NCBI GenBank assembly: GCA_015698045.1 | Contig: BLAL01000020.1 | Coordinates: 62,001 to 126,000, forward strand | Source: Rhizophagus clarus | Taxonomy: Eukaryota; Glomeromycota; Glomeromycetes; Glomerales; Glomeraceae | Length of the DNA: 64,000 nucleotides | Direction of reading: 5' to 3' | In this document: one piece after another, positions 19,655 to 32,332 of the stretch | How the letters are laid out: every line of letters starts with the position of its first letter | Numbering within the stretch: position 1 is the first letter of the stretch | Translations under genes and position numbers: made by a program | Notes under the pieces: model-generated | Told to the model about the DNA's origin: nothing | Databases searched by the model: none | The model's input: only the letters and a program-made list of their open reading frames with translations

Positions 19655-20497
19655 ACTGAATTTTTGTTTTTTTTTTTTTTAAAAAAAAAGAAAAAAAAAA
19701 GAAAAGAAAAGGAATAAAGAACGAGAATTCCAAGAATCTTTGTCAAGCCTTATATTACGTCATATTGCCGATCATATTTTGTGCCAGAATAGCTGATCCA
19801 AAAAAAAACTTAAACCAAAAATCCTATTCTTTATTTTTGGTTTAAAGCATCAAATTATAATAAAATAGTTGAATATGATTTATTATCACAAGATCTAACT
19901 TCTATTTCCAATTTCAAAACAGGAATCCAGATATTCTTTACGAAAATATCATATGATCAACTTGAATTTTGGGCGAAGTTTACGTTTTCGATCAACCAAT
20001 TTTAAACACATAATAGATGATCATTATTATAATGGATTAGATATTTGTTAAGCATCCTGTCTTTCAACCTGAAATTTTTTATGAGAGACGTTATTCATTA
20101 TCCGTTCCGTAGCTTCATAACGTTGTACTCTTGGAATTTCGTTATTTCAAATTCCCTTATTTTTTTAACGTTAATAACACTTGTTTACCTAAAAGTAAAA
20201 AAAATTTATAAATAAAGTTGCTAATAAATTTATTAAATTTTTTTAATTTTTTTTTATATGGCAAAACATTTTATCCGTAATTTGGTGATCTGTCATTCCC
20301 GTGAAACTATCCCAATTTTGTTCAAGTGAAAATCAAGGTATTTTCAATGATAGTCTGGAAGTTATATTGTTCCAGTAAAATACAGTATATATACAAATGA
20401 ATGTAATCCATTCTTTCTATGTAATTAAATATAACTTATTTTTATAAATTAATAAACGCGCTATCGATAAAAGGAAATTCGATTCCAATATCAATTA
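19655..20497. other. Intergenic between copies E and F, no gene seen
   Basis: Leader of copy E with a T14A9 junction (19667-19689), then AT-rich DNA. Upstream of copy E there is a TGACGTAA-like site on the minus strand near 19758 instead of CACGTG. No open frame with family similarity was found. Confidence 0.4.
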
Positions 20498-22008
20498 TTA
20501 TACAATTTGAAACACCTCAACTTCTGAAAAACATGATTCACCAATTTCTTTAATCTGCCTTTCATAAGAATTTTTTTTACAACGGATTCTTAATTCACCG
20601 GTTTTATTTGGATAATTTTGATATAAATATAAATCTCCATCGCCAAATGATGGACCAATATCATGAAAAGAACTATTAAATATAGCTTTCTTCTCATTCT
20701 TCACATGACTTAAAATGTAATCCTCAATACCATCATTACTAAAAGAGAATATAAAACTATTTTTAGTAATACCATAACTACTGTCAGTTTTCCATTCAAT
20801 AGGATTATACCCTCCAAGGATTTCGTTGCTACCTTTCACTTTAATAATTACTACAGTATGAGATTGGTTTCTACAAATTTCATGGAATTTTTTGAATCTA
20901 CTAAACAATCCATTGGTCCAATCACGAGAATCACGATATAATAATTTGAATTCATATGAAGCTGTTAACTCGTTTGTAATTTTATCAATCCATTTTGTGA
21001 TTAATTCAGCCTGTTGAAATGTAATAATTTTAGAATCAATATCTTTTAAATAGGTTTCTTTAATTATGATAGGTACCGGTTCTTTAACTGGTTCGCCATC
21101 ATTTTCCAAAAAGTAAATTAATAAATCTTTATATAATAACTTTGGTAAAATTTTTTTATAAGGTAATACTTTCTTCAAAAATTCTCTCGAAGTTATATTA
21201 TAAAATTTAATAAAAGGAATACATTGTTGTAAAGTATTCTTTAAAGTGTTAAAATCGTCTTTTGAAAAATTTGTAGGATTAGAGGGAAGGCCTGAATTTT
21301 GAGCGAGTCCCCATTCGATCACACGCTCCCAAATTTGAATTTCACTCATTTGAAGATTTTCATTCTGAATAATCGTGACCAAAAGTTTTTCTGGAATTAA
21401 AAAGAAATTTAGAGAATTGAATAACTTGATTGGTTCATTGGAAATTAAATCAGTACAATATTTTTGAAGTCCTAAGAAGGAATCATTTTTAAAGCTTGTT
21501 TGATATATCAAATCAAAATTCTCTTCCATCCAATATTTTTTATTTTCAATCAAAAAAGATTCCAAATGAGAGATTAATTCCTGGAGGTTAAGTTCATTGG
21601 CAGCAATCAAAATTTTAATGATATCTGAAGCATCACATTCTTCCAAAGAAAGCTTTCCTCCATAAATATATCTGAAAAAAAATTAAACGTTTATAATTAA
21701 ATATACAGTATATACTATATACATGTTTTAGCGCAAACAAATATTCCGTACCCTAATAATATATGAAAAATTTCAGGTGAAATAGTTGATAATTTAATAT
21801 GAACCAAAGATCCATCATTGTTATTTTTGTTCTTTGATAAAATTCTTCTCAAATAAGGGGAACGATAATTCAAAATAACAATATGAGCACGAAATATTTT
21901 TACGTAGGGATCATTACCAACTTCAATTGTTATATCATAATATTCTTCATCGTCCAATATTTCAAGTAAATTTTGTGATAAATTTGACAAAAATTTATTC
22001 TCAACCAT
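20498..22008 (-). CDS. BTB-BACK-TLDc protein, copy F
   Basis: Minus strand. Exon 1 is 21752-22008 and exon 2 is 20498-21671, with an 80-bp intron (GTACGG donor, phase 2). Here the split codon is Gly instead of Arg. The product is 476 aa, starting MVENKFLSNLSQN. BTB: YYDITIEVGNDPYVKIFRAHIVIL. BACK: EIQIWERVIEWGLAQNSGLP. TLDc: DIDSKIITFQQAEL, EFKLLYRDSRDW, EILGGYNPIEWKTD, NSFIFSFSND and GPSFGDGDLYLYQ. All domains are complete. It lies in the same orientation as copy E, 0.84 kb away. Confidence 0.92.
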
Positions 22009-22754
22009 CGATGATTTTTTTTTTTTTTTTTCAATACAAAAAGAAAATTTCATCCTAATTTGTAGTTCGTCAAACCCTTAAATTTTCATGTAACATACGG
22101 GTTAGTTTAGATGCAGATTATCTTAAAATACGAAAAATTCTGGACAACACTTATTTGGTGATCTGGTGATCCAAACAAAAGAAAACTTTCACCAATAGAA
22201 TTACTCATGTTAATAATTGATTAAGCCTTTATTGGTAAAACTGTTATTTGATATGATATTACAAAATATAGATAACGCCCGATCATATGCTCGAATATCC
22301 AATAAGTGAGTGTATAACAAGTATTGTAATTAAATGCCACATATAAGACAATTTAAACGCCCGTAATTTTGTCAAATCATAATGTAACAAACTATAATCG
22401 AAATTTACGTATCGTGATCAAAGTTTTTAGCCTTAAGACCTACTTTTTTAAAATGTAGAATAATATGCAATTTAACAACAAAAAACCACATATATTTTTT
22501 AAGAAAATAAACTTGCCGTAAAGCAGTTCTTCATATGAATTATTGTAAAACGAAAAATTAAAAATAAAGGTATAAATATTTTAACGAATAAATAATTGAT
22601 TAAACTATTTTTTGATAATCACTAATAAATTTATAATGATCATAGAAGAAGCAAAAACAACATTGACTTATAAACTTTGAATCGAAGATTTGTTTTCTAA
22701 TTTAAAGATTGCTAAAATTTTGTCTGTTTGTATTTAAAACTATTTCTAAAATAA
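22009..22754. other. Intergenic upstream of copy F, no gene seen
   Basis: AT-rich and without a convincing open frame. It holds the upstream region of minus-strand copy F and the approach to fragment G. Confidence 0.4.
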
Positions 22755-22975
22755 TTTGTACTCAATTCTCAAATTTTTTCCACAATTCCAGAAAGACTTT
22801 TTTATTCACGCTTATACAATGTGATAATCTTCAAATAGATGAAATTCAATTCTGGGAACATGGGAACTTGCTCAAAATCCACAACTACCATCTGATCCTG
22901 CAAATTTCTATCAACACTTTAAAGAATGCCATACAAGATATGTTCCTTATATTATTAATTAACATTACCAAATTA
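22755..22975 (+). pseudogene. BACK-domain fragment G
   Basis: Isolated relic of a family member covering only the middle of BACK. 'aattccagaaagactttttta', 'acgcttatacaatgtgataatct', 'caaatagatgaaattcaatt' and 'ctgggaacat' match the SIPEKLLVTLIQ.DNLQMDEIQ.WEH codons. About 12 bases of the IKW codons are lost, then come LAQNPQLPSDP in another frame and the TLKNAIQ.MF block. No BTB or TLDc sequence is present on either side. It is not expressible. Confidence 0.8.
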
Positions 22976-23103
22976 CTAATATTTTCAGGTATCGACAGCC
23001 TTTTATTGTTATCGCTATTTATAAATAGGAAATAAAAATTATAAAAATAATTTATTGACGGAATCTTTCTTTTTTTTTTTTAAAAAAAAAAGAACGTTTT
23101 ATT

Positions 23104-23189
23104 GATAAAATCGGTTTCTTTTGTTTTATTGATATGTTCATCAACTTTTTTTTATAAAAACAAATAAATAAAAGAAACCGATCTTATTA
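23104..23189. repeat. Short inverted repeat (hairpin)
   Basis: The arms 'gataaaatcggtttctttt' (from 23104) and 'aaaagaaaccgatcttatt' (to 23188) are imperfect reverse complements with about 35 bp between them. A T12A10 homopolymer junction lies just before (23070-23091). It could be a tiny foldback element or a transcription-related hairpin. No duplication of flanks was seen. Confidence 0.45.
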
Positions 23190-23474
23190 AGTTTCAACTT
23201 CGTACCATTGACCTTCTTATGAGACTGTTAGTGTATACCAGGAGGGAGATGCATTGATTCCTACATAGTTCACAGTGTCATTCGTCTCATAACAAGCACA
23301 AATAGTCGCGCGGTACATGCTCGCGTCCAACTATGTCAAAGTATCAGTCGTACACGTCGTACGCATTGAAGAATATAGATTATAAATCAATCTGTGATTA
23401 ATAAGTAATGTTAAACAGATCCTAAATATTTTAGTCGCAGAGATCAAATTCAATTACTAAAAATGTAAATAGAA

Positions 23475-23480
23475 CATGTG
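23475..23480. promoter_or_regulatory. CATGTG, E-box-like, upstream of copy H
   Basis: ACATGTG at 23474-23480, 112 bp before the ATG of copy H, in the context 'gaacatgtgatcg', which aligns with 'aacacgtgatcgg' of copy B. Confidence 0.3.
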
Positions 23481-23591
23481 ATCGCTGGTTGCATGCATTA
23501 AGTTACTTCATGGGGATAATTTTAAGCGGTCAATGGTAACTCAAAAAAAAAAATAATAAGCTTTTTCCTCATCCTTTTGTTTAAAATTATA

Positions 23592-25095
23592 ATGTTTGAT
23601 AATAAACTTTTGTCAAAATTATCGCAAAATTTACTTGAAATTTTAAACGATGAAGAACATTATGACACTACAATTGAAGTTGGTAACGACCCTTACGTAA
23701 AAATATTTCGCGCCCATATGATTATTCTTAATTATCGTTCTCCTTATTTAAGAATATTGTTAAATAATATAAAGAAAAATGATGGAACTTTGACAAATAT
23801 TAAATTACCAAATATTTTACCAGAAATTTTTCAAGTAATCTTGAGGTAAATAATACATTAATTAATAAAATATATATTATTCTTTTAATAAATATATTTT
23901 TAATTTTATCATCATTTTTCTTAGGTACATTTATGGAGGAATAATCTCATTAGAAGAATATGAACCATTTGACATCATTAAAATTTTGGTTACTGCTAAT
24001 GAACTGAGACTTTTTGAATTAGTTTCATATATAGAATCCTTTTTGATTGAAAATAAAAAGAACTGGATGGAACAACATATTGATTTGATATATCAGACAA
24101 GCTTTGAAAATGATTCCTTTCTAGAACTTCGAAAATATTGTACTGATTTAATTTCCAAGGAACCAGATAAGATATTCAATTCTCCAAATTTTTCTACAAT
24201 TTCAGAAAAACTTTTAGTCACGCTTATCCAAAATGGTAATCTTCAAATGAACGAAATTCAAGTTTGGGAACATATGATTAAATGGGGACTTGCTCAAAAT
24301 CCAGAACTTCCTTCTGATCCTACAAATTTCTCAAAAGATGATTTCAACACTTTAAAGAACACCACACAACAATGTATTCCTTTTATTAAATTTCATAATT
24401 TAACTGCAAGCGAGTTTTCAAAGAAAGTATTACCTTACAAAAAAATTTTACCAAAAGAATTATACAAAGATTTATTAGAATATTTTTTAGATAATGATAG
24501 CGAAAAATCAGTACCTCATAAAATTAAAGAAGAAGAAGAAAATTATTCAAAAAATATCGATTCTAAAATCATTACATTTCAACATGCTGAATTAATTTCA
24601 AAATGGATTAATGGATTAGAAATTACCGACAAGTTAACAACTTCATACGAATTCAAATTATTGTACCGTGATTCTCGTGATGGATCTAATAAATTGAATA
24701 GTAGATTTATAAAATTCCATGAAAATTGCAAGAATCAACCTCGTACTGTAACAATCATTAAAGTTGTGGATAGTAACGAAATTCTTGGAGGGTACAATCC
24801 ACTCGAATGGAAATCTGATGATAGTTATGGCATTACTAAAGATAGTTTTATATTTTCTTTTAGAAATGATAATATTGAAAATTATATATTAAGTCGCGTA
24901 AAAAATGAAAAGAAAGCTTTATTTAATAGCTTTTGTTATTACGAAGGTCCATCATTCGGGTGTAAGGACTTGCATTTATATCAAAATTTTGCTAATGATT
25001 TAAGAATTTATTGTAAAAAATATTCTTATGAAAATCAGTTAAAAGAAATCAATTATTCATATTTCTCGGATTTTGAGGTATTTCAAATTATGTAA
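23592..25095 (+). CDS. BTB-BACK-TLDc protein, copy H
   Basis: Exon 1 is 23592-23845 (254 nt, one codon shorter than usual: YLRILL where others have YLRRIL). Exon 2 is 23925-25095, with a 79-bp phase-2 intron. The product is 474 aa. BTB starts MFDNKLLSKLSQN. BACK: EIQVWEHMIKWGLAQNPELP. TLDc: NIDSKIITFQHAEL, EFKLLYRDSRDGSN, EILGGYNPLEWKSD, DSFIFSF and GPSFGCKDLHLYQN. A Glu-rich stretch (KEEEENYS) lies in the linker between BACK and TLDc. The ATG at 23592 is preferred to the one at 23577 because the family always starts M-x-D-N-K. Confidence 0.92.
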
Positions 25096-26994
25096 TATTG
25101 TTAAAAAAAAAAAAAAAATATTTTACAATGTGGATTCGTATATATTATAGTTCTTTATTAAACGAAAAGACAACTAAATATCTCTGTAGAAAATAGTCTG
25201 ACTAAGTGATATGATTATATTAATAAAAAAAATAATCTAATGGCAGCACGTAGAGCACGTAGTGTCGCTTTAGACGCAATAGACTATTGTTTGGTTTAAA
25301 TCAGTAACATTATCACGGGTGTTCACACAATTTAAGACAACCAACTTAAGTGATCATAACGAAAATATATGATGAGTCGTAACGATCAATTTTAACGTAA
25401 AGTATTGCTATCGCTATTCTTTTTGTCGCTCATTTATGTACGTCAAGAATTCTTTTCGCTAATTCTCGTTCTCTCTTGAAATTTATTTTATCCAGTATTA
25501 ATAAAATAATGTATAAATATATTTATGCACGCATGTCATGATATTTAGAATATATAATCATATTTGATAGTAATACATACGTATAGCAAAATTTTCAGCG
25601 AATCTATAATCTATATATTTAACACGAGGCAATTATACAATGTTTACAATTCAGTGCTAAAAACAACACACTCCAAAGTGAAGTGTAATAATATAAATAT
25701 TTATAACATTAGTTCCATTTCAAAGAGTTCGTTTAGATTCATCTACTAGATAGAACTTTTTGATATCATAACGATTTGAGTGAAATGTTAACTATAAAAT
25801 TACGCCTAATCTCATATCAGTATCTATTAGACAAATGACATTTGTACATATCGTTTATGAAATTATGGTACAAATAAAATTACCTGTAGATTGAATAGAA
25901 TTTTAATTTAATACACCCAACAAGTTTAGAAATCAAACTGTTTTAATGTTTTTGAAGGTTTGAGAAAGAATAATTTTCTAAAGAACAATACAAGATATTT
26001 ATTTTATTTAATTTACAAATTTCTCTTTAATTCTTGGGCTCTCTAATCCCGATTATCAGTTAGGGTTAACTGCGCATAATTTCGCTTGATGTAAAGTATT
26101 TTAATTGTTCAAAAATTTCGCGTACGCTTATTAAATGATTTTTATTATCTAGTTCACTCTCACATCATCGCGTGACCAATTATTTTCTTTTTTTTAGCGA
26201 AACAAGTTAACTAAATTTGGTATAACATAATTAATTAAAAAATTACACATGTGAAAAAGATTATCAAATATTATTTATTTTTTATTAAATATAAAAACGT
26301 AAATGTTGTGGTGCATTATTTATAATAAAGGTTACTTCGACCAATTTAATAATAAATTTTACGATTACGTCATTAATATTCTAGAATATTCCGTATACTT
26401 AAATAGATATCATGTGATCAAATTTGTAAATGTTTTATGTAAAATTTTCAAAGTTTGATATAGCGAAAATCTTCTCCATAGTTAGAGTCAATTTTATCTA
26501 ACGTTTAAATTCGATTACAAAGTACAGAGTTCTTGTCTAGAATTCTTCGTATCAAAATTATTATTCATAAAACATATGTCAGTAATTCGCTATATTTGAA
26601 ATTCGTTCGTTATAATAACTATATTTTAAAACTTATGGCTTGCTAGGGGTATATAGCCAATTACAAGCGGGTACCCAGTGTAAAAATCCTATTTGCGAAT
26701 TTGTAGCTTACTTTTCGATTCTTGTAAAAATATATAATTTTATTCTGCGCACCGCGTATTTTGTTCTGCGCAATAAGTATTTACTAGAATGTTCTGTTTA
26801 CGACATATGACATAATGTGACGTAATTAAGCTATATGGCGTAATTAATTAAGGGTTCCGGTACGGTACAGGTTTCAATGGTAAGAAATTTATCATGATAA
26901 TTTGGCTATGCGATTTTGATAAAACCTTAATTATTATGTATTACTGCAGTAACTTGTTTGTGTTGAAAACGTAATCAATAATTTAATTTAAGAT
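25096..26994. other. Intergenic between H and I, no intact gene
   Basis: About 2 kb of AT-rich DNA. The only supported item is a decayed BACK fragment at 25978-26033. Small open frames here (for example near 25564) show no family features or coding-like composition. Confidence 0.4.
25978..26033 (+). pseudogene. Very short BACK relic
   Basis: 'ctaaagaacaatacaagatattt' followed, after an 8-bp insertion, by 'aatttacaaatttctctttaattc' matches the ISKEPNKIFNS.NFSSIP codons of the BTB family. Only about 55 bp are left. A chance match in AT-rich DNA is possible but unlikely over this length. Confidence 0.4.
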
Positions 26995-27000
26995 CACGTG
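26995..27000. promoter_or_regulatory. E-box-like CACGTG upstream of copy I
   Basis: CACGTG 177 bp before the ATG of copy I, in the context 'gatcacgtgatac'. It is farther from the ATG than in the other copies. Confidence 0.3.
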
Positions 27001-27176
27001 ATACAGGTTGCATATTACATCACTCTAACGTAAACTTGCACGATAAAAAGTTACATATCCGTTTTTACGACTTAATCGATTAACCTTGTTCCCCCCCAAA
27101 AAAAATATTAAAAGGTTTGAATTTTGAGGCTTTTTTTAGAATTCTCATTCTCGTTCTTTTGTATATAAAATTTATA

Positions 27177-28722
27177 ATGACCGATAATAAACTTTTGTCA
27201 AAATTATCAGAAAATTTAATCGAAATTTTACATGATGAAGAATATTACGATGTCACGATTGAAGTTGGTAATGATTCTTACGTGAAAATATTTCGTGCAC
27301 ATATGGTAATTTTAAGTTATCGTTCTTCTTATTTAAGAAGAATTTTGTCGACTAATAAAAAAAAAAACGATGGAATTTTGACGAATATTAAATTATCGAA
27401 TGTTTCACCTGAATTTTTTCATGTAATATTAAGGTACGAAATTATATTACATTTTTTTTTTTTTTTTTTTGTTCTTTTACTGTATTATTTAATTTAGTTT
27501 TATTTATTTATTGATTTATTTTTTTTTTTGATTCAGATATATTTATGGAGGAACATTGTCTTTGGAAAATTATGATATTTCAGAAATCGTAAAAATTTTG
27601 ATCGCTGCTAATGAACTTAATCTTCAAGAATTAATCCCTTATTTGGAATCTTATTTAATTGAAAATAAAAAAAATTACCTAGTAAATAATTTTAATTTGA
27701 TATATCGAACAAGCCATGAAAACGAATCTTTCTCGAAGCTTCAAAAATATTGTAATGATTTAATTTCTAATGAACCAAATAAGATATTCAATTCATTAAA
27801 TTTTTCTTCTATACCAGAAAAAATTTTAGTTACAATCATTCAAAATAATAACCTTAAAATGGGTGAAATTCAAATTTGGGAACATATGATTAAATGGGGA
27901 CTCGCACAAAATCCAGAACTTCCTTCTGATCCTACAAAATTTTCAAAAGGTGATTTCAATTCTTTAAAGAATACCTTACAAAATTGTATTCCTTATATTA
28001 GGTTTCATAATTTAGATTCAAAAGAATTTTTAAAGAAAGTATTACCTTATAAAAAAATTTTACCAAAAGAACTATATAAAGATTTATTAGATTATTTTTT
28101 GGATAACGATAGCAAAAAATCGGTGCCTCGTATAGTTGAAGGGGATAAAGAAATTAAAGATATTGATTCTAACATCATTACAAATAAGCATGTTGAAATA
28201 ATTTTAAAATGGATAAATAGATTAGAAATTACGGATAAAATGACAACTTCATACGAATGTAAATTATTATATCGTGATTCTCGTGATGGGTTAAGTGGAA
28301 CGTATAGATTCGATAGATTTTGTGAAATATGTAAAAATATATCTTGTACTTTATTGGTTATTAAAATGAAGCATAGTAACGAAATTATTGGAGGGTATAA
28401 CCCAATTGAATGGAAATTTAATGATAGTTATGGCGTTACTAAAGATAGTTTTATATTCTCATTTGGTGAGGATGGTATCGAAGATCATATTTTAAGTTAT
28501 GTAAAGAATGAAACGAAAGCTGTATATGGTAGTTTCTTTACAAATTTTGGACCATCATTTGGTGATAAGGACCTGTGTTTAAAAAAAAATAGTTATAATA
28601 ATGAACTAAAAGTTATCTGTAAAAAAAATGATTATGAAAAGCATATAAGAGATACCAATAATTCATGCTTCATAAAGGAATTTGAAGTATTTCACGTTGT
28701 TGCCAAAGGAATTTCAGATTAG
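27177..28722 (+). CDS. BTB-BACK-TLDc protein, copy I
   Basis: Exon 1 is 27177-27433 (257 nt) and exon 2 is 27537-28722, with a 103-bp phase-2 intron (GTACG donor, TTCAG acceptor). The product is 480 aa. It begins MTDNKLLSKLSEN. BACK: EIQIWEHMIKWGLAQNPELP. TLDc: DIDSNIITNKHVEI, ECKLLYRDSRDGLSG, EIIGGYNPIEWKFN, DSFIFSFGED and GPSFGDKDLCLKKN. The C-terminus runs nine residues beyond the usual FEVFQI end (VAKGISD). Its intron and leader contain long T runs like those of the other copies. Confidence 0.92.
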
Positions 28723-28806
28723 TCTAAATTTATTTATTAAATAAAATCTTAGTCTCCAGATATTTTTTTGAAAAGAACAAATTTATGTGACATAGGAAAA
28801 GAATCC

Positions 28807-29553
28807 CTATTTTATTTTATTTTATGAAATTATTGTATTTACGAGCTCTGCTATATACATGAGTACAGGAAGATAACTGCTATTTAGGGAAAAAATGGGA
28901 AGAACATTAATGCTTTCATAGACCTGCTGAGAAAGTTGGAGGATTTTAATTAATTTAGTTTTTAGATTTTAGTTACACACACCATCACTAACTTCTAACG
29001 ATAATTGTATGAGTGGTGCTATCTTCATTACGCTTTTAGGTTGGTTTTCCTCTTTCCACTTTTTTCTTTTCCTTCCTTTTCTTGGTCGTCTGGAGATGTC
29101 AGGCAGGCACTAAACTGTATAAGAACTGGTCGGACATTCCCTTAAGGATAGCCGCTTATTGTATGTCCGCTTTGATGGAGTAAGCTTGTGTCTAAACCAT
29201 TAGGATCATCTTTTTGGGATGCTCTAGTCACGTGTGCAGCGGGACAAGTCCCCAATCTTCTATTGTCTGAAACTTTCTTCGTCCCCTTCGTGATTTTTAT
29301 CCCTAACTTTGATCTCTTCTTCTTTTGATGACCTGCGTTAAGGATGAACTGCTTACGCACACGATAAAGCCGCGTACAGGTCATTTTGCGACTGATAATA
29401 AAAATCCCTGATCTTAACTTTTGATCTGGTTGTATTTTATGAAATTCTTGCTTTCACGATAATCAGCACATAAAAAAGCTTTCTCATGTCGTTTTCCTCT
29501 GGAATCTTTCGCGTTCCTTTTGGTCCTTTAATTTCCAGTTAATGGTATAAAAA
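28807..29553 (-). mobile_element. 0.75-kb retroposon (SINE-like or 5'-truncated LINE)
   Basis: Bounded by a 10-bp direct repeat, AAAAGAATCC, at 28797-28806 and 29554-29563. On the minus strand it ends in a (TAAAA)n-type tail (plus-strand TATTTTATTTTATTTTATG at 28808-28826), which marks target-primed retrotransposition. Its GC content is well above that of the neighbours. It contains an 80-codon open frame (29142-29384, minus) rich in Lys and Arg (MTCTRLYRVRKQF, then HQKKKRSK) without a recognised domain. It is either a 5'-truncated LINE keeping a C-terminal bit of an ORF or a SINE-like unit. No tRNA-like A/B boxes were confirmed. Confidence 0.6.
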
Positions 29554-29563
29554 AAAAGAATCC

Positions 29564-30565
29564 TTAATATATTAAACATCATAGTGTTCATATTATATTA
29601 CTTACATATGAATCATGACTTGTTGATTATATTGTTATTTAATCGAAGTGTAATCGATTATTATAATTGATCAACACATCAGCTCGATCAATGATCGATT
29701 TATAATACATATGAATTCTAGTTTAATCTAGTCTTCTAGTATAAGTTTACACTAATTTGGTATTTTGAAATGACCGACTAATGGGTCAATTTTTTAATCT
29801 TGTAGAACTGAACTTACTGCATAATCTGCAAGTTACACTTCGTGTGGCTAAGGCATTAAAGAAAGGAATATATGTAATCTTATTTGGTTTCGAATATATG
29901 TTCTAATGTTCTATGTTTTTTATAAGTTTTTTTAATGATTTTGATAATGATCAAACTATTTACCATACATATATAGAATTACCATTAATTTTCAAATTTG
30001 TTGGAATAATGATCAAACGGATATATGCTGTGAGAAATACTGTAAATTTGGCATTTGATTAAGATTGTATTAGATTGTAATGTATATTTTGCTATCGTGG
30101 ACGCCATTTTATATTATAAATCTATCGTCATATGTTGCAAAAAAAAAAATAATTACAGGAACAGTTTTATACACAATAAAAGATCAAATGATTACGATTC
30201 ACGACGCTTAGCAAAATAATTCAGTCGGGATTAGTTTAATTCAGCCAGATTTTAAATATTACTTTGTTCATGGAAGTCATTCGATATTTCATAAATAATC
30301 TTGCTATCATATAAATTAGCAATAAAAATATTTTTTATTTGTATTACAAAAAAAGTATGAAAGTGAAAGATTATTACACATAATACGCTAACTGATAAAA
30401 GGGTAACGTGTATAACATATGATTTAATTATATAAATTTCTAATAAATTATTTGGATCAGAAATTTTTTAGTGAGCACTGAACTAACTATGTACGATACG
30501 ATAAATATTTATAATACAAGTTCTATAGATTAAATATTTAACCTACAAATCCTCACTCCTTTGTT
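29564..30565. other. Intergenic, no gene seen
   Basis: AT-rich single-copy-looking DNA. Nothing coding or RNA-like could be supported. Confidence 0.4.
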
Positions 30566-31640
30566 TATTGATCCAAGTGGTGCATTTCTTAATGCATTTA
30601 CATATGCATTTTTGATTTTGTGAAATATAATTCATAAAAATTATCAGTGATAAATCCGAAATCAAAGAAATCGTTATTTCCTAATTGGCTCCTTTCATAC
30701 GCCTCTCTCTCAGGCCACTCTTTAATCTCCATTCGTCATAAATGAACCACTCGGTTTCAATTTCAGTTCGAGTTAAAGATGGACATTTTTATTTTTTTGC
30801 TCATTTCCATAATTTCGGTTATATTTGTTTCTGGCCGATCGAAATTTGATCGCTTACGAAGATTATACGGAACCTTTATTTATCTTGAAGTGAGACATCA
30901 AATGGAACTGTTCCAGGTTTCTTTGCTTCGTCTGTCCATTCTTTTCATTTCTTCAAATTCGGCATCGCTATAATAGGATAGTCCAAATAAATTATGTAGA
31001 TCTTCCTTTTTTAGATAATTTTAGATAGTGCTAGCCAAAGATTTATTTCAGCATTATTGTAATTCCGGCCCTGAAAAAATGCGTACAGTTAATAGTAAAT
31101 TTTTTTTGGGCTGGACCTGACCCCTATATATATATTTCTAGATCCTGCTATAATCATCATCATAAAATAAACTATTATCATCCTCATAATCCATATAATT
31201 TATCTTTTGATTATTACTTCCATTTCTCCTATTATTATGTTGAAGTAAACTGGGCATATGGTTTTGGGGTTAACAGAATAAACAATTTGGTCAGTAGATC
31301 GTACGTCCAGTTTATTTTACCCATTGACGACATAATATCAAATTTATCTCGATCAAATTTTGATTAACCAACAGAAACAATATAACCGAAATCATGAAAA
31401 TGAGCAGAAATATAAAATTGTCACTCTTAACTCGAACTTAAAATTGAAACTGAGTGATTCATTTATGATGAATGGAGACCTAAGAGTGACCCAAGGGAGA
31501 GAGGGAAAGGAACTGATTAAGAAACAATGATTTCCTCTGATTTCCTATTACAACTTATAATTTTGATAAAGAAAGATTCATCAAAATCAAAAATGCATAT
31601 GTAAATGTAATAAGAAAATACACCACTTAGACCAATGAAT
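30566..31640. repeat. Inverted duplication, about 290-bp arms
   Basis: The left arm (about 30566-30850) and the right arm (about 31348-31640) are imperfect reverse complements of each other. Matching blocks include 'ccaagtggtgcattt' with 'ccacttagaccaat', and 'catttacatatgcatttttg' with 'caaaaatgcatatgtaaatg'. 'tcataaatgaaccactcggt' matches 'actgagtgattcatttatga', and 'atttcggttatatt' matches 'aatataaccgaaat'. The spacer is about 500 bp and unrelated between the sides. The arms carry a promoter-like leader plus the start of a signal-peptide-like frame, so this may be a pair of diverged gene 5' ends in convergent orientation. Confidence 0.7.
30779..30973 (+). CDS. Possible small secreted protein or gene 5' end
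   Basis: A 64-codon frame starting MDIFIFLLISIISVIFVSG, which has the form of a cleavable signal peptide (short N-region, hydrophobic core, small residues before the cleavage point). The following SKFDRLRRLYG stretch is basic. The homologous start in the right inverted arm has lost the ATG (AGT) and drifts out of frame, so at most one copy is usable. It could be exon 1 of a longer gene, a remnant, or chance. No similarity to a known family was recognised. Confidence 0.25.
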   Translation: MDIFIFLLISIISVIFVSGRSKFDRLRRLYGTFIYLEVRHQMELFQVSLLRLSILFISSNSASL

Positions 31641-32332
31641 TTTGCCCCTGACTTTATATCTATATAATTTTTTACTGCCAGAAAATTTCCAAATAAAAAA
31701 TTTGAGAACATCGCTTAGTAATTTTCTTTATCGTTAGCGATATTGTTTCTCCTTTGGTTATTTTACTTATCCAAACTGTTGACTTATTGTTCTAAAATCA
31801 ATTTAATCATTTTCATAAAAAAATGTTATACTGTTATTACTTAATTGGATTTTAAATTAGGTACCGAGGGTTCCTTCTTGTACACTTGTACTTGATCCGG
31901 ACCATAATTGATCCAATAATTCACTTCGATGGATCCATCCAAAGATCAGGTTTTAATCTCTTACAACAAAATTACTTGGTAACCAATTGCCATTTCAATT
32001 TCACTTTTCATACACATTACAAATATATAAAGAAACTATAAAGTTAAATTACATTACTGGATATTGTGTTCCATATTTCCGTATAATAAATAGCGATAGG
32101 AATCTGTAAAATTCAGCATAAAAGAAAATTTTTTTTTTTTTTGATATATTTATTAACAGAGAAAATTAAAATGGGTCTTCATGGAAGGCGCCAATATTTT
32201 TATATTGTAGCTTAATAATTTTCTTCAAAAAAATATTTTATTAAAAAGAAAACAAAACTGTAAGTTTCAATAATTACAAAATCGTTAATAAAATCTAGTT
32301 TTTTTTTATAAATAAAAAATGGTTCAAGAGAA
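31641..32332. other. Intergenic, no gene seen
   Basis: AT-rich. An extended T run lies at about 32130. No supported gene. Confidence 0.35.

Noticed and set aside
23220..23360. Possible tRNA or small structured RNA in a less AT-rich patch
   Set aside because: No T-loop GGTTCGAATCC-like motif and no cloverleaf could be drawn; no tRNA or rRNA was recognised anywhere in the window.
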